Positions 12,700 through 23,638 of a stretch of 64,000 nucleotides of DNA are shown here, piece by piece; position 1 is the stretch's first letter, and the number at the start of each line of letters is the position of its first letter. Origin of the DNA: Kingdonia uniflora. Taxonomy: Eukaryota > Streptophyta > Magnoliopsida > Ranunculales > Circaeasteraceae. A program made the position numbers and the translations under genes. The notes beneath the pieces were generated by a model that was not told the origin of the DNA, made no database searches, and saw only the letters and a list, made by a program, of their open reading frames with translations. The DNA lies in NCBI GenBank assembly GCA_014058105.1, contig JACGCM010002568.1, forward strand, positions 2,232,001 to 2,296,000, written 5' to 3'.

Positions 12700-14300
12700 T
12701 TTAATCAGATGCAATAGGCCGTATTATAGAAATCTCAGAGACAGTCAATCAACGGCTAAAAAGAGGATCTGAAACTTTGAAGAATTATGTGACAAATTAA
12801 AGTGAAAGGTAACATATCTAACATAGCCAGTTACTATTACACATAACTAATTATCATCTTCTAAATTAAAGTTCTATTTCACAAATTTTGGGGGAAATAA
12901 GTTTAGAATTTCACAACAAATTTATGGAATTATAAATAATTTATTAGTTAATATACTATTCGCTACCTGCTTATTTAACCAATTTATTTATGAAAATTCT
13001 CAGTTATGGTCAATGGTTCGTCTACATTTTCAACAAGAATATATATATATTCTTGAATATTCTTGAAGCTACTATTTTTTTAATAGGTATGTATCACACT
13101 TATTTGTATAATTTTAACTAAAATAGTTAAATCATTTTTTTCCACTATTTTAATGTTATGCTATAGTATTCAAACCAAGATTGAATTAACCAAGACAAAG
13201 CAAGGAAAGCAGTTTGATCCAAAGATGTTGGATTCTCAAACAGTAATCAAACAGATAAAATTAAGCATTTCAAAACACTAAGCAAGAAAGGTAATTTAGC
13301 TAAATTCTACAACACTGATTGCAGTAGACTTTGGTTATTCTAAAACCTGTAAATAGTAATTCTTCCATCATTTTTAGATATAAAATAAGGCTAAAAATGA
13401 AGTAATAATACCCCCAATGGTTGATCAGCTTTCATTGACATTGTAAACTCAGTTGCTACACCACTCTTTGATTTTTTCCTACAAAATCGAATGCTTCTCT
13501 TAATTATGTTTCAAAAACATAAGTAGCAGCAAAAACATAATGTTCATCAAGTTTTACAAATGAAGATATTAACTCATTAATGCTTTGGCTATGTATAATA
13601 GTAGAATTCTCATGTATTAAAGCCTCCAATCATTGCTAAAGATTATTATATTTTGAACACTTCGTTGTTACATATATTTTAATCATTTTTTTAATTTCAG
13701 GATGGAGTATTCAACATATCAGTAACAATCTCAAAGATCTATCATGAATATGGACTTTCCTATGATTTGTGTAATTATTGTAAAAAGAAGTTAATTAGAC
13801 GAGTTGATAAATTCTATTGCAATTCTAGCAAAAAGACAGTTATCCATATTACTCCAAGATAAAAAAAAATCCTTATATGGATTACTACATAAATATATAT
13901 TTATAGCTAGAATAAAATATAATGTCATTATATGATCTATGACAGTTATAAGTTACAATTTGATATTTAAGACAAAAATGATTATGTACAAGCCATATTA
14001 TTTGATAGCCAAGTCAAGATGTTGCTTGAAAATTTTCCAGCAATGACGAAGAAATGTATGAAAAGGTAACAAACTATTTATTAGCTACTACAATAACTTA
14101 TAATTATAAATTATAATGATTGATTACTAATATTATCTATTTTGAAAGCTGTATTTAATATATTATATTAATGGCAGGACAAAGGAGAATCATTGGTTAT
14201 GCATTACCTTGAGAGCAAACTCAAGTGGCAATAAAAAATATTTGGATTAAAGCTCATGGACTCAAACATTGGTAAACCGAAAAACACTTACAGGGTAAAC
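12700..14300 (+). pseudogene. RPA70-like DNA-binding protein relic (several exon-like pieces)
   Basis: Three short pieces look like exons of a plant replication-protein-A large-subunit-like gene. Near 12709-12800 is DAIGRIIEISETVN, resembling the start of an OB fold. Near 13700-13860, DGVFNISVTISKIYHEYG is followed by a C-x2-C ... YCNS pattern like the zinc-ribbon of the RPA C-terminal domain. Near 13975-14065, YVQAILFDSQVKMLLE resembles the strand that follows it, and ends at AAAAG before GTAACA, a donor-like site. RPA-like proteins bind single-stranded DNA, and such genes are often carried by plant Helitrons. I see no RepHel helicase here, so host origin is equally possible. Assignment is by pattern only. 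Confidence 0.5.
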
Positions 14301-15093
14301 ATTATATCTATTATGTCAGAAAAAGAACGAGAAGCTATAAAACAAATAACTAAAGTATAAAATAAACCATTAGAAAAAATTAAAATGGCAAGCAAAAAGG
14401 TAGTGAAGAAAAAATCCTAGAAGAACCAAAAAGTCCGAAATGAGGTAAACTATAAACATTATATGATTTCAACAATGTTTACTATTATGAAAATTTAATT
14501 TACTTAAATATATTCCTTATATTGCAGCAGACATCAAACTCTAGCAAAACCAATTACTACTTCAACAACTAATATACTTGAAGACAAATAATCTGCAAGT
14601 ATAGCAGGTGGTCAAAGAATTGGTACCTATACTCCAGTGCAATGAGCTGAACTTAAGAGGAAATCAATAAAAAGAGCAAGAAAAGTTAGAATACAAAAAA
14701 TAATGATGCCAAAATGAAATAAAAGATCTAAAATCAATCATCATGAAGATAATGAGGAAATCCAATTAACTATATCGTATCATATTTTATCTGATTTCCC
14801 TTATTAATATATTTTTTTCCACGTTTACAGGTAAAAAAAAAAAATAGATCTTTGCCAGAGTCAGACGCACATTTAACTCCAAATAGTGAACAACAAATGG
14901 AAATATATAATTACAATGGTATGTTCTATAATATTGATTTTTCATACTAACTATTTGTAAATTCAGGATAATGAAGATGAACAATTCTAACAAATCAGCG
15001 AACCAGAGAATGAAATACTTTATAGTGACCCAAATTTTTCTTGGTATTATTACTATCTACTATTGTGCATATATATTTTATTTTCTATTATCC
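14301..15093 (+). other. AT-rich segment with exon-like remains, related to 27934-28300
   Basis: A stretch at 14840-15010 (SEQQMEIYNY, then an intron-like AT-rich gap, then AGGATAATGAAGATGAACAA) resembles 28150-28300 (REQQIVIYIY, gap, AGGTAAATGGATATGAACAA). The pieces may be duplicated exons of the RPA-like gene. Product unknown. Confidence 0.35.
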
Positions 15094-17862
15094 TGTAAGG
15101 TATTCCATTTAGTTCTGTGGTTTCTGCTATTATTGGGTGGAGGAGGTAGAGTTATGATTTTAGGAGCCGTGGTTAGTCTCTGATAAAGTTGTGTTTGTAG
15201 CTTCGGATTGTTCCTGCCTTCCGAGGATCATGGTGTTTGGTGTGGTTCAGGAGGATCTCAAAGTGACTTTTTAGAGTTTTTCCAGTTCCCGTTCAAACGA
15301 GGTTGATTGTCGCTCGAACGAACCATCATGTCCCCTGGATGTTTGGCCCTTGGCAATTGTCGCTTGAATGAATATGAAACTCGTTCGAACAAGTCAACTT
15401 GTCTCCTAGAATTTGGCCCAAGCCCTCTTTGTCGTTCAAACGAATTTCGCATCCGCTCGAATGACTTGTCGCAGTATTCATATCTCAACTTTTTCTCTCT
15501 CTCCTCACATTTCTCACATCTCTCTCTCTAACCGACTCAATCCTTCACTCTCCTCTTCCTTCTCCTTCCTTGCTTGATTTGGGTTGGGTCGATCATCTCC
15601 ATCTACCCAATTCTGGTTTTTGATTGCAGAGAGATGTGTAGTTGTTCTTCGAAGTTAAGAGAGAGCTATTTTTGCCGATCTGCCGTCGCTCCTTTCTGAG
15701 CTCAACAACTCCCTTTTAGTGGTAGGTAATTTCCCCGCTTCCTTTTCCACGTCTTGCGGTTGTGATTGTTGGGTTTCTTTGTTGGTGATTGAGGTATGAT
15801 TGTGCTATGGTTCGGTGTTGTACTGGATTTCTAGGGTTTGTGATTGTGGGGGTTTGCTTGGATTTGCATTGTTGGTGATTGGGGTTTGTGGTATTTGCTG
15901 TTGTCGCAGGAATGGGGTTGATTTTTGGGTTATGAGTATTGGAGAATTTGGGTGTTCGGTTTTGGAGATTTTGTAGGTTTGCATCATAATTTATTTGGTG
16001 GATTGTGGGTGATCAGAGTGGCGCAGTGGATGCGTGGTGTGATTGTGGGTTCTGTTATAGTTTGTGTTGCTGATTCGAGTGTGGTGTTGATTTTGAACAC
16101 AGTTTCTAGCGAGAATCCCTTGTTGGAATTGTGATTGGGTTTTGGGCCTTGGTAGTGGTTGGTGTTTGTGGTGTTCCTTGTCCTTTTGGTGACTCATTCG
16201 GGTTTCGGAAGTCGATTCACAATCCATATTACTGTTGGGGTGCTGTTTGGATATTTTCTGCCGGGTTCGATATTATCAAACTTGGAATATCATGTGAGTT
16301 TCCCTTCTCTGCTAAATTCCTTTACTAGTTTAACCTGTGTTAGTTAGAGTTATGCATTTGGAATTGAGGTGTTTGGGATTTGGTTTTAGACCATATTGTT
16401 CCTTCTATTGTAGTTGTTGATTCAGTGTTATTGTTTTCTATTGTTAGGCATGTCGGATGTGTTCCCTATTGTATTTTAGGGAGTTGTGCCTTAGTGTGGC
16501 ATTCTCATGGCATTGTCTTTATCTTATGGGTTCCAGTCTTTCAGAGACTGATGTTGTTAGATGTTGTGAGTGGTTAATTAGTCACTGTTCATATGTGGTT
16601 TGTTGTTGTGGCTGGTGGTCAATTTTGTACCTGTGTTAAGATTGTTTACTATTCTCATTAGTAGACTTTGTTATCCAATGTGAGTGTGAGTTACCCGTGT
16701 CAGCGGCTGTTGTGTTTTGATCCTTGGGATCTGATTTCAGTATGGATTTTTATGTTCTATTAACTTAACGGGGTCAGATACATAGCAAAGCTCTTCATCG
16801 GCTGACCCTCGATAGGACCTTAGGATTCTTACATCGGGTTAAAATAAGTAGGCTAGTTTGGGACTGGTACTATCAAATCAATTACCCATCTGGGAGTGTA
16901 GGATGGTATGAGTCAGGTTTCTTTTGGTACCCATCTTATCCTCCATGAGGTTGAAATTCCTTTGAATAAGTGAAATAAAGTTTAGATGTTGGCTCTGTGG
17001 GCTGCAAAGCCCGGAACAGTCTGATCAAGTGATAAATCTTAAGCATGGTCGAGCTTGCAAACCAATCGTACCTATTATATCCAACTGAGATCTCGTTAAG
17101 GCAATTATGCATTAGCGGCTAATCAGCCCAATATATTAAATTCTAGTTCTTGGTTTTATCTCATCATGATCATACACATTAGGACGTTAGCAGATTATAT
17201 CATATCATCAAGCATCAGGGATAATTATGGGATAATCCTAGTCATCATATCATATCATCACCATATCATATCGGATCATCACGTCATCGCATCACATTAT
17301 ATAACATCATCACAGGATATTCCTCATATCTCATTTCCACATACTCCTAATTTCTTTTTTCCATTCTCTCTATTTCTGCACTTATATATTACTATAATTT
17401 AAGCATCTTTTATCTCATTCATCTATCCTCTTTCTCTGCACTAATTATATTTGTATGTTATTTAGCTCTGTTGGGTTATTTAATGAGCCGTGGTTCTCCT
17501 CACTCTCGCATCCCCCTTTCAGTGGCAGGGTTGTTACAGGTTTTGCTGTGGATTTCAGCCGTGTTGGAACCTGGTTGGTTGTTGCAAATTCTATTCTCAT
17601 TGTAGTATCTCTTGTTTGATCTTAGCTTTTGACGTTGTATATTATTTAAGATCTTGCATTAATATTTCCAGTTTGATATTTATATATCTTTTGCTTCCGC
17701 TTTGTTCTTCTTTTGCTCTGTGATGCTTATTTGAATTACTGAGCCTGAACTTGTCTATGGCTTGGACATTTATGGGGTGAATCGGTTGGATTCCCCGACC
17801 TGCACGCTCTGCGTGTCCATGTTTAAATCATTATTCTTATTATTGGATTTTAAGGCGTGACA
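15094..17862 (+). repeat. Solo chromovirus LTR
   Basis: The end GGCGTGACA at 17862 and the internal order match the LTRs of A, B and F: palindrome cluster (15296-15470), CT-rich tract (15488-15560), donor-like AG^GTAATT (GT at 15726-15727), conserved block with AATAAA at 16974-16979, a TCATATCATCA-rich tract (17190-17300) and the GATTCCCCGACC box (17790). No primer site, gag or polypurine tract adjoins it. The start is placed at TGTAAGG (15094), which gives 2769 bases, close to the LTR of A. I found no clear target duplication. Confidence 0.75.
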
Positions 17863-17872
17863 TACTTTTAGA

Positions 17873-17877
17873 GAAAT
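17873..17877 (+). repeat. Target-site duplication of element B, left copy (GAAAT)
   Basis: GAAAT here is repeated at 27929-27933, immediately outside the right end of element B. Confidence 0.85.
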
Positions 17878-20447
17878 TGTAGTATCTCAAAATTATTTAT
17901 TTATTTATTTTATTTATTTTTATTATTATTCATACATTATGCATCATGCATCCACATACATTGCATACATCATACTTCTGTATCTCATTCCTATCTTCAG
18001 GGCTTTGAGTTCTTTTTTCTTCATTTGGGGTGGTTCGGTGGTTATTTGGCGGAGGAGGTCGCATTGTGGTTGGCTTGATGGGTGCTCGTGTTTGGGCGTG
18101 TTTGGGTATTATTTTTGTTGTTGTAATTGTGTAGAGTGATCCGGAGAGGATCCGTGTTAGGCATGTTGGGGTTTTCCAATTTTCCTTTGGAGGGAGTCTC
18201 TTTGGTCTTCTGAGTTATTCTACTACCTTCATTGTTTCATTCGATCAGATTTATGACTCCTCGAATAGATGTCTACTTGTTACATTTTATTCGAACAGCC
18301 TACCTTCTGTTCGAATGCATTCCTTCCAGTCTCATTCTGTTCGAATAGAAATATCTTTTGCCCAAATGGATATTTGTTCGGTTAATTTCCTTTTGTTTCG
18401 TTTTGATCGAGCAAGCCATTTCCTGTCCGATTAGGCTTCTACCTGTCTTTTTTAGTTCATATAGTAGTGTATTCGATTCGATCTGAGGCGTGTTTGGACG
18501 ACCAGGTTGGGTCTTTCGCGTGATTCTTGGCTATGGGATTGCCTCGAGATGAGTATTACATCTTTAGAGGTTTTATTTACCCATTCCATTTTATTCCTTC
18601 TCTTACTTACACACTCCTTTTCATTCTCTCATTCACTCTCTCCAAATTAGAATCTTCCTCTCTCTCGTTCCTCGCTGCGATTAATTGTAGGATTGATCTC
18701 TCCACTTCTCCGGTGAGTATTTTACCTCTTCCCTCTCCCTATTATTAGATTTGATTGTGACTTCGGTGGAAACCCTTGCGATTCTAGGGATTTGGTATTT
18801 AGGGCGCTTGTAATGGTTGGAGTTGTGATTTTTCTGGTAGGTGTTGGGTTTTTCTGGTTGTCATCAGCTGTGGCGTTGAGGCTTGGTTTGCACTATCCTT
18901 TTCCGGTTGTGCAGCTTATCCTTTTATCAGGCAAGTTTTCCATTCAAGCTAAATTCCTTTACTAATTTAATTTGTGTTTGTTAGAGTTATTCATCTTGCA
19001 TTTGGAGTGTTGTGATATAATTGTTGCATATGTTGTTTTCTTTTGTCCTTGATTTCCTTGATAAGTATGTGGTGTATGTTCTCCTTGTCAGTTAGGTAGT
19101 TGTACATTAGTACGATATCCTTGTGGCATTGTCCTTGATTTGGTTCAAGTCTTTTAGAGACTGATGTGGTTTGATGTTGTGACTGGTTAATTGTCACTGT
19201 TCATTTATGTTTTGTTGTTGTGACTGATGGTCACTGTTTGTACCTGTGATAGAAATGTTGACCATTCTCTGTGGTAGATGGGTATCCTATTTGTGCATTG
19301 CCCAGGTCGTGGCTGTTGGGTTAGGATTGTTGACCATTCTCTAAGGCAGATAGGTATCCTATATGTGTATTGGCTGGGTTTGGCAGCCGTTGTGCTTTGA
19401 TCCTTGGGATCTATTTTCATTGTGGGTTGTTATATTCTGTTAACTTAATGGGATCGGATACATAGCAAAGCTCTACATCGGCTGACCCTCAATAAGAACT
19501 AGGTTTCCTTCATCGGGTTAAAATAGTAGGTGAAGTTTGGGCTGGACATTATCACATCTATTACCCTTTATAAGTGTGGGATGGTGTGAGATAATTTATT
19601 TTTGTCCTCGTCTCATCCACCGTGAGGTTGAAATTCCTTGGAATAAGTGAAATAAAGTTTGGACGTTGGCTCCGTGGGTTGCAAAGCCCTGAACACTCTA
19701 ATCAAGTGATAAATCTTTCTGCGTGGTCGCTGGTAACCCAATCGTACCCATTGTATCAAATTGAGATCTCCTTAAGGTTATTATGCCTTAGCGGCTGATC
19801 AGCCCAATACATTGATTTATAGGGTCTAGTTCTTGATTTCATAGCATCATAAGCATTCATTCTAGGACAATTCTAGAGTCACACCATATCATAGCATATC
19901 ATATTACATCATCGCGGCACATTTTACATACCTCTTGCAGCATACTCCTATCCCTTTCCCTTTTTTAGCACATATACATTACTGTCCTTTTTATTGTATC
20001 TTATATCACTTTCGTCTCTCCCTTTTCTCTGCACCTATTTTATTAGTATGTTGTTGAGCTTGTTGGGTTATTCCGTGACCCGTGGTTTTGCTCACTCTCG
20101 TATTTCCCCCTTTTAGAGGCAGGGTAGCGGGTGGCTTGGCTGAGGGCTCAGCTGGGTTGGAACAATTCTGCCGTTGCAAATTCTAATCTGGTTATAGTTT
20201 TTCCTTGTTCGATTTTAGCTTTTTTCACTGTATATTTTAGAATTGTTGTATATTCTCAGTTTAATATTTATATATCTTTTGCTTCCGCTTTATTCTTTTG
20301 ACTCTGATGATATTGCTATAGTGAATGACTGAGCTATTTCCTATTAGCATGGTTATTTGTGGGGAAAATCTTTGGATTCCCCGACCTGCACATCCGAATG
20401 ACAATGTTTTAGATTATTCTATAATGTTTAGATTTTGTGGTGTGACA
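17878..20447 (+). repeat. 5' LTR of element B
   Basis: It starts TGTAGTATCTC and ends GTGTGACA, 2570 bases. It contains a (TTTA)n run (17888-17930), TTCGAA-type palindromes (18250-18370), a CT-rich tract (18595-18665), a strong donor-like CCG^GTGAGT (GT at 18713-18714), the conserved block (19470-19810) with AATAAA at 19651-19656, and a GATTCCCCGACC box (20377). Confidence 0.9.
19651..19656 (+). terminator. Candidate polyadenylation signal in element B LTR
   Basis: GAATAAGTGAAATAAAG lies in the best conserved part of the LTR. The same string occurs in the solo LTR (AATAAA at 16974), in the B 3' LTR (27139) and on the minus strand in the left LTR of F (51559-51564). Confidence 0.4.
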
Positions 20448-20451
20448 GACT

Positions 20452-20463
20452 TGGTATCATAGC
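20452..20463 (+). other. Primer binding site of element B
   Basis: TGGTATCATAGC lies four bases after the LTR end and differs by one base from the complement of the initiator tRNA-Met 3' end used by many plant Ty3/gypsy and Ty1/copia elements. Confidence 0.85.
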
Positions 20464-20599
20464 TGTAGGTTAATTCTTATCTCTGTACTAGCAATCATAT
20501 GATGAGTTATCTTCCTAGATGGAGTTAGGATCTATTCCTTTCGGCTTTACGTATTTTATCTTATTCCTCCTTTCTTGAGGTGTGCCTTCGCTTATACAG

Positions 20600-21562
20600 A
20601 TGGCTAGTGGCAGAGGCAGAGGTTGCCCTAGAGGTTGAGGCTGCGAAGTCACTTGTGGTGGTGCACTTACTGATGAGTCAGCGCTTAGTCTGGAAAGTTT
20701 TTGATTTGTTTCTATTGTTCAGGATGTTCTTCTTACTCCTGTGGTTCCTGAGCAACCAGGTGCTTTACCTGTCCCGGCCATTCTCGGTATTTCAGTAGAG
20801 ATAAAGCAGTTCATGGAGGGTCTCACAGCTTATTTCCAACAGGCCAGGAGCCCAGAGGTCAGAGAGTACAGTTATCTTGAGCAGCTTCAAAAGTATAAGC
20901 ATCCAACATTTTCTGGCACGATAGTTCCATCGGATGAAGAGATATGGTTCAAGTATATAGAGAAGACCTTGAACGTCATGAAGTGTCCGGATGATCAGAG
21001 GGTGACACTTGTGACTTATCTCTTACAGGGTGAGGCAGATCACTGGTGAGATACAACCAAGAGGACTATTGTGGAGACTCTAGTTTTTTGGGCATCCTTT
21101 CAGGATCGGTTCTTCGAGTAGTATTTCCTGAAGAGTTTCAGAGACTCCAGCATCTTAGATTTTTATATGCTTGAGCAGGGTGATATGAGTATATCTCTGT
21201 AGGATCAGCGATTCAGCGAACTCTCTCAACATGTTCAATTTATTGTTCAGGACGAGGAGCAGCACAAGATGAAATTTATAAAGGGTCTTCGTCTGTACTT
21301 TAGGAAGTTCTTGATAGCTTCAGGGGCAGGTTCGTGGCGGGAGGTTTTTTCTAAAGCTTTGGCGATTGAGCAGAACGATATTGAGGAGTGCAAGTCTAAG
21401 GACTTGAGAAGCCAGCAGAGACAGGAGCAGAGACCCGATAAGGGTATGGCAGTTCAGACACAGTGCGATAACTTAGGTTCGAAGAGACAGAAGTTCGGAA
21501 ATACTGATGGTGGATCAACTAGAGTTTGGGGAGGACAACTTGCTTTTTGTACGTGCTGAAAC
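20600..21562 (+). pseudogene. gag of element B, degraded
   Basis: The ATG at 20600 begins MASGRGRG-like and is immediately preceded by an acceptor-like CAG. One frame continues to about 21562, with stops at 20636 and 21047 and several more between 21110 and 21205. The capsid part contains YSYLEQLQKYKHPTF, GEADHW and QDEEQHKMKFIKGLR. The zinc knuckle (21545-21592) reads C-x-stop-N-Y-G-E-E-G-H-T-K-R-F-C, with the second cysteine changed to tyrosine. The protein would form the particle shell and bind RNA. Confidence 0.8.
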
Positions 21563-21829
21563 TACGGGGAGGAAGGGCACACCAAGAGGTTTTGTCCTAG
21601 GCCAGACAGAGGCCCACAATAATTGTGCCAGTTTTAGGGTCCCATTGATCACCAGCCTCTACCATAGCTTATTCAACAGTTTCAGCAGAGGAAGTTTCAG
21701 GGCCCGCAGAGTAGACAGATCATTTCAGGTCCTCTGGGTGGGCAGAAACAACATTATCCGATTAAGCAACAAGGCCAGGGTCGGAGCCATAGACAGTGCA
21801 GAATTTATACAGTTGAGAGGCGTGGTGCT

Positions 21830-22083
21830 CGGGCAGCTTCGCCTGCTGTTGAAGGTACGATTCATGTTTCCTATGCACCTGCACGTGTTCTTTATTATTC
21901 TGGTTCATCGCATTCATTCATATCATACATGCTTCTTTGTTCTATTAGTTTTGAGTCTTCCTTGTTGCATGATGAGATTTCTGTGGGTACTCCTCTCGAC
22001 ACTTCGGTTTCTATTTCTCGTATTTGTATAGATCGTCCTATAGTTGTTTGTGGTCGCTTTCTTCCAGCAGATAATTTTTAGAA
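21830..22083 (+). pseudogene. Protease of element B, active site lost and internally deleted
   Basis: The expected FDSG active site reads YYSGSSHSFI (about 21890), so the catalytic Asp is Tyr. The following SFESSLLHDEISVGTPLDTSVSISRICID stretch is intact in part. The sequence then jumps from RFLPAD to KIPNFPP (about 22078-22090); compared with A and F, about 75 residues including the ILGMDWLS block are missing. The gap sits between protease and RT and must have disabled Gag-Pol processing. Confidence 0.75.
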
Positions 22084-22962
22084 GATACCCAATTTTCCAC
22101 CGCCGAGAGAGATTGATTTTAGTATTGATCTTTTACCTGGTACAACTCTGATTTCGATGGCTCCATATCATATGGCACCAATCGAGCTGAAGGAATTATA
22201 TGATCAGATATCTGAGTTGATGGATCAGAAGTTTGACAGGCTGAGTACTTTACTGTGAGGAGCTCTTGTATTATTTGCTAAGAGGAAGGACTTGTCTATG
22301 ATCGACTATCGCGAGTTGAACAAAGTCACAATCAAGAATATGTTTCCCTTACCAAGAATCGAGGACTTGTTCGACCAGCTTCGGGGAGCTCAGTTCTTTT
22401 TGTAGATCGACCTCAGATCGGGTTACCATCACTTGAGAATCAAAAAGGAGGATATTTTGAAGATAGCGTTCAGAACGCGTTATGGGCACTATGAGTTTCA
22501 GGTTATGCCTTTTGGATTGACGAATGCTCCTGCAGCTTTTATGGATTTGATGAACCGAGCTTTTCGCCATTATTTAGATCGGTCCGTTATTGTTTTCGTG
22601 GATGACATTTTGATCTACTCGAAGAAAGAGATCGAGCATGAAGAACACTAGAAGATTTCTTTACAGAATTTGAGGGAGGGCGAGTTGTTTGCGAAGTTCG
22701 AGAAGTGTGACTTTTGGCGGAAAGCGGTAAAATTCCAAGGTCATGTGATATCCAAGGATGGCATCGCAGTGGATCCATCAAAGGTTGAGGCTGTTATGGA
22801 TTGGGTTCCGCCAATGAACGTTACCGAGATGCACAGTTTTCTGGGTTTAGTGGGTTATTATCGTATATTAATCGAGGTCTTTTCTCGGATTGCAGCTCTG
22901 TTGACTCGATTAACACAAAAGGACGTTCGGTTTGTCTTTCGTAGAATTGAAGAAGAGGTTAT
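22084..22962 (+). pseudogene. Reverse transcriptase of element B
   Basis: The Ty3/gypsy RT blocks are present: [13 protein letters not shown] near 22302, the [11 protein letters not shown] block near 22366, [20 protein letters not shown] near 22482-22540, and an intact FVDDILIYS catalytic box near 22595. Stops interrupt at 22256, 22403 and 22649. The connection stretch GYYRxxIEVFSRIA runs to about 22895. The coding sequence is split at 22979 by a LINE insertion before RNase H. Its normal role is copying the element RNA. Confidence 0.85.
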
Positions 22963-22979
22963 CTACAGCTCCAGTTCTT
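22963..22979 (+). repeat. Target-site duplication of the LINE in element B, left copy
   Basis: The 17-base CTACAGCTCCAGTTCTT is repeated exactly at 23622-23638. Removing the insert restores an unbroken [19 protein letters not shown] reading across the junction. Confidence 0.9.
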
Positions 22980-23621
22980 TCTTTTTTTCTTTTTTTTTGC
23001 GCAAATTTGGTTTTTATTTAATATACAAGATCAAAACAAGAGGGGGACTTAAGGCATACTGCAAAAGATTCAGTGTCTAATAGCTGCAACTCCTAATTTA
23101 TCAAGAAAGTAGAAGGCCCGTATTTATCTAGGTAGCGCTGCAACTGGCCAGAACTCGAGGTCCTGTTGTGTGCTTCCCAACATGGAGAGACCGTCAGCAA
23201 ATCTGTTCCCTTCTCTGTACATGTGAACCATGTTTATTTGGAGCTCCTGGCTGAGTTGACGTATTATTTTCCATATGGCTTAAAACCTTCTGGGGCATAT
23301 GCCTATTTGTTTGTGCCAGTTCACAATAACTTCAGCATCCATTTCGACAACGAGTGGAAACCAGTTGTTTTCTTTGCAGAATTTGAGGCCATGTAGTAGT
23401 ACATAAAGTTCAGCTGCCGTGTTCGTGCCATTTCCAAGCGCCACGCTAAAGCCAAATTTCATCTCTCTATGTGAGTTGCGTATGATACCTACAGCTCCAG
23501 AGAGGCCATTGCTGAAAGAAGATCCATCAGTGTTCAGTTTAAACCACCTTGGTGGTGGTGCTTGCCATTTTACCAATATGCTTATTTTACGTTTTATCTG
23601 AAGAGTGTGTACTCGGAGAAC
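22980..23621 (-). mobile_element. LINE-G: 5'-truncated L1-type LINE inserted in element B
   Basis: The insert is read on the minus strand. A poly(A)-rich tail appears as T-rich sequence at 22980-22999. A TTAAATAAA signal lies just before it (about 23015-23025). A 17-base target duplication flanks the insert. The 642 bases hold only the C-terminal RNase H part of ORF2 and the 3' UTR, a typical 5'-truncated product of target-primed reverse transcription. Confidence 0.88.
23110..23576 (-). pseudogene. RNase H domain of LINE-G ORF2 (C-terminal fragment)
   Basis: Ninety-eight open codons begin with [14 protein letters not shown], holding the first catalytic Asp, then AAELYVLLHGL with the catalytic Glu and VVEMDAEVIV with the next Asp. 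After a stop at about 23280 the frame continues with HMYREGNRFADGLSMLG, carrying the last conserved Asp. This is the plant L1-type C-terminal RNase H (RVT_3-like). The N-terminal endonuclease and RT are absent. The four acidic positions look intact, so it is a fairly young fragment. Confidence 0.85.
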
Positions 23622-23638
23622 CTACAGCTCCAGTTCTT
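23622..23638 (+). repeat. Target-site duplication of the LINE, right copy
   Basis: Exact repeat of 22963-22979. Confidence 0.9.

Larger units (their letters stand above)
18713..20599 (+). other. Candidate LTR-to-gag intron of element B
   Basis: The donor-like GTGAGT at 18713 and acceptor-like TTATACAG ending at 20599 would remove 1887 bases, including the rest of the LTR and the primer site. They would join CTCCG directly to the gag ATG. Equivalent sites exist in A and F. The sites are seen; splicing is inferred. Confidence 0.45.

Noticed and set aside
16131..16639. Overlapping hydrophobic open frames resembling small membrane proteins
   Set aside because: They are T-rich LTR sequence of the solo LTR. 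Several frames are open at once and none is conserved in the other LTRs.
20452..20463. tRNA-like sequences after LTR ends considered as tRNA gene fragments
   Set aside because: Only 12-18 bases match, and all sit a few bases after LTR ends, as primer sites do. No cloverleaf is present.
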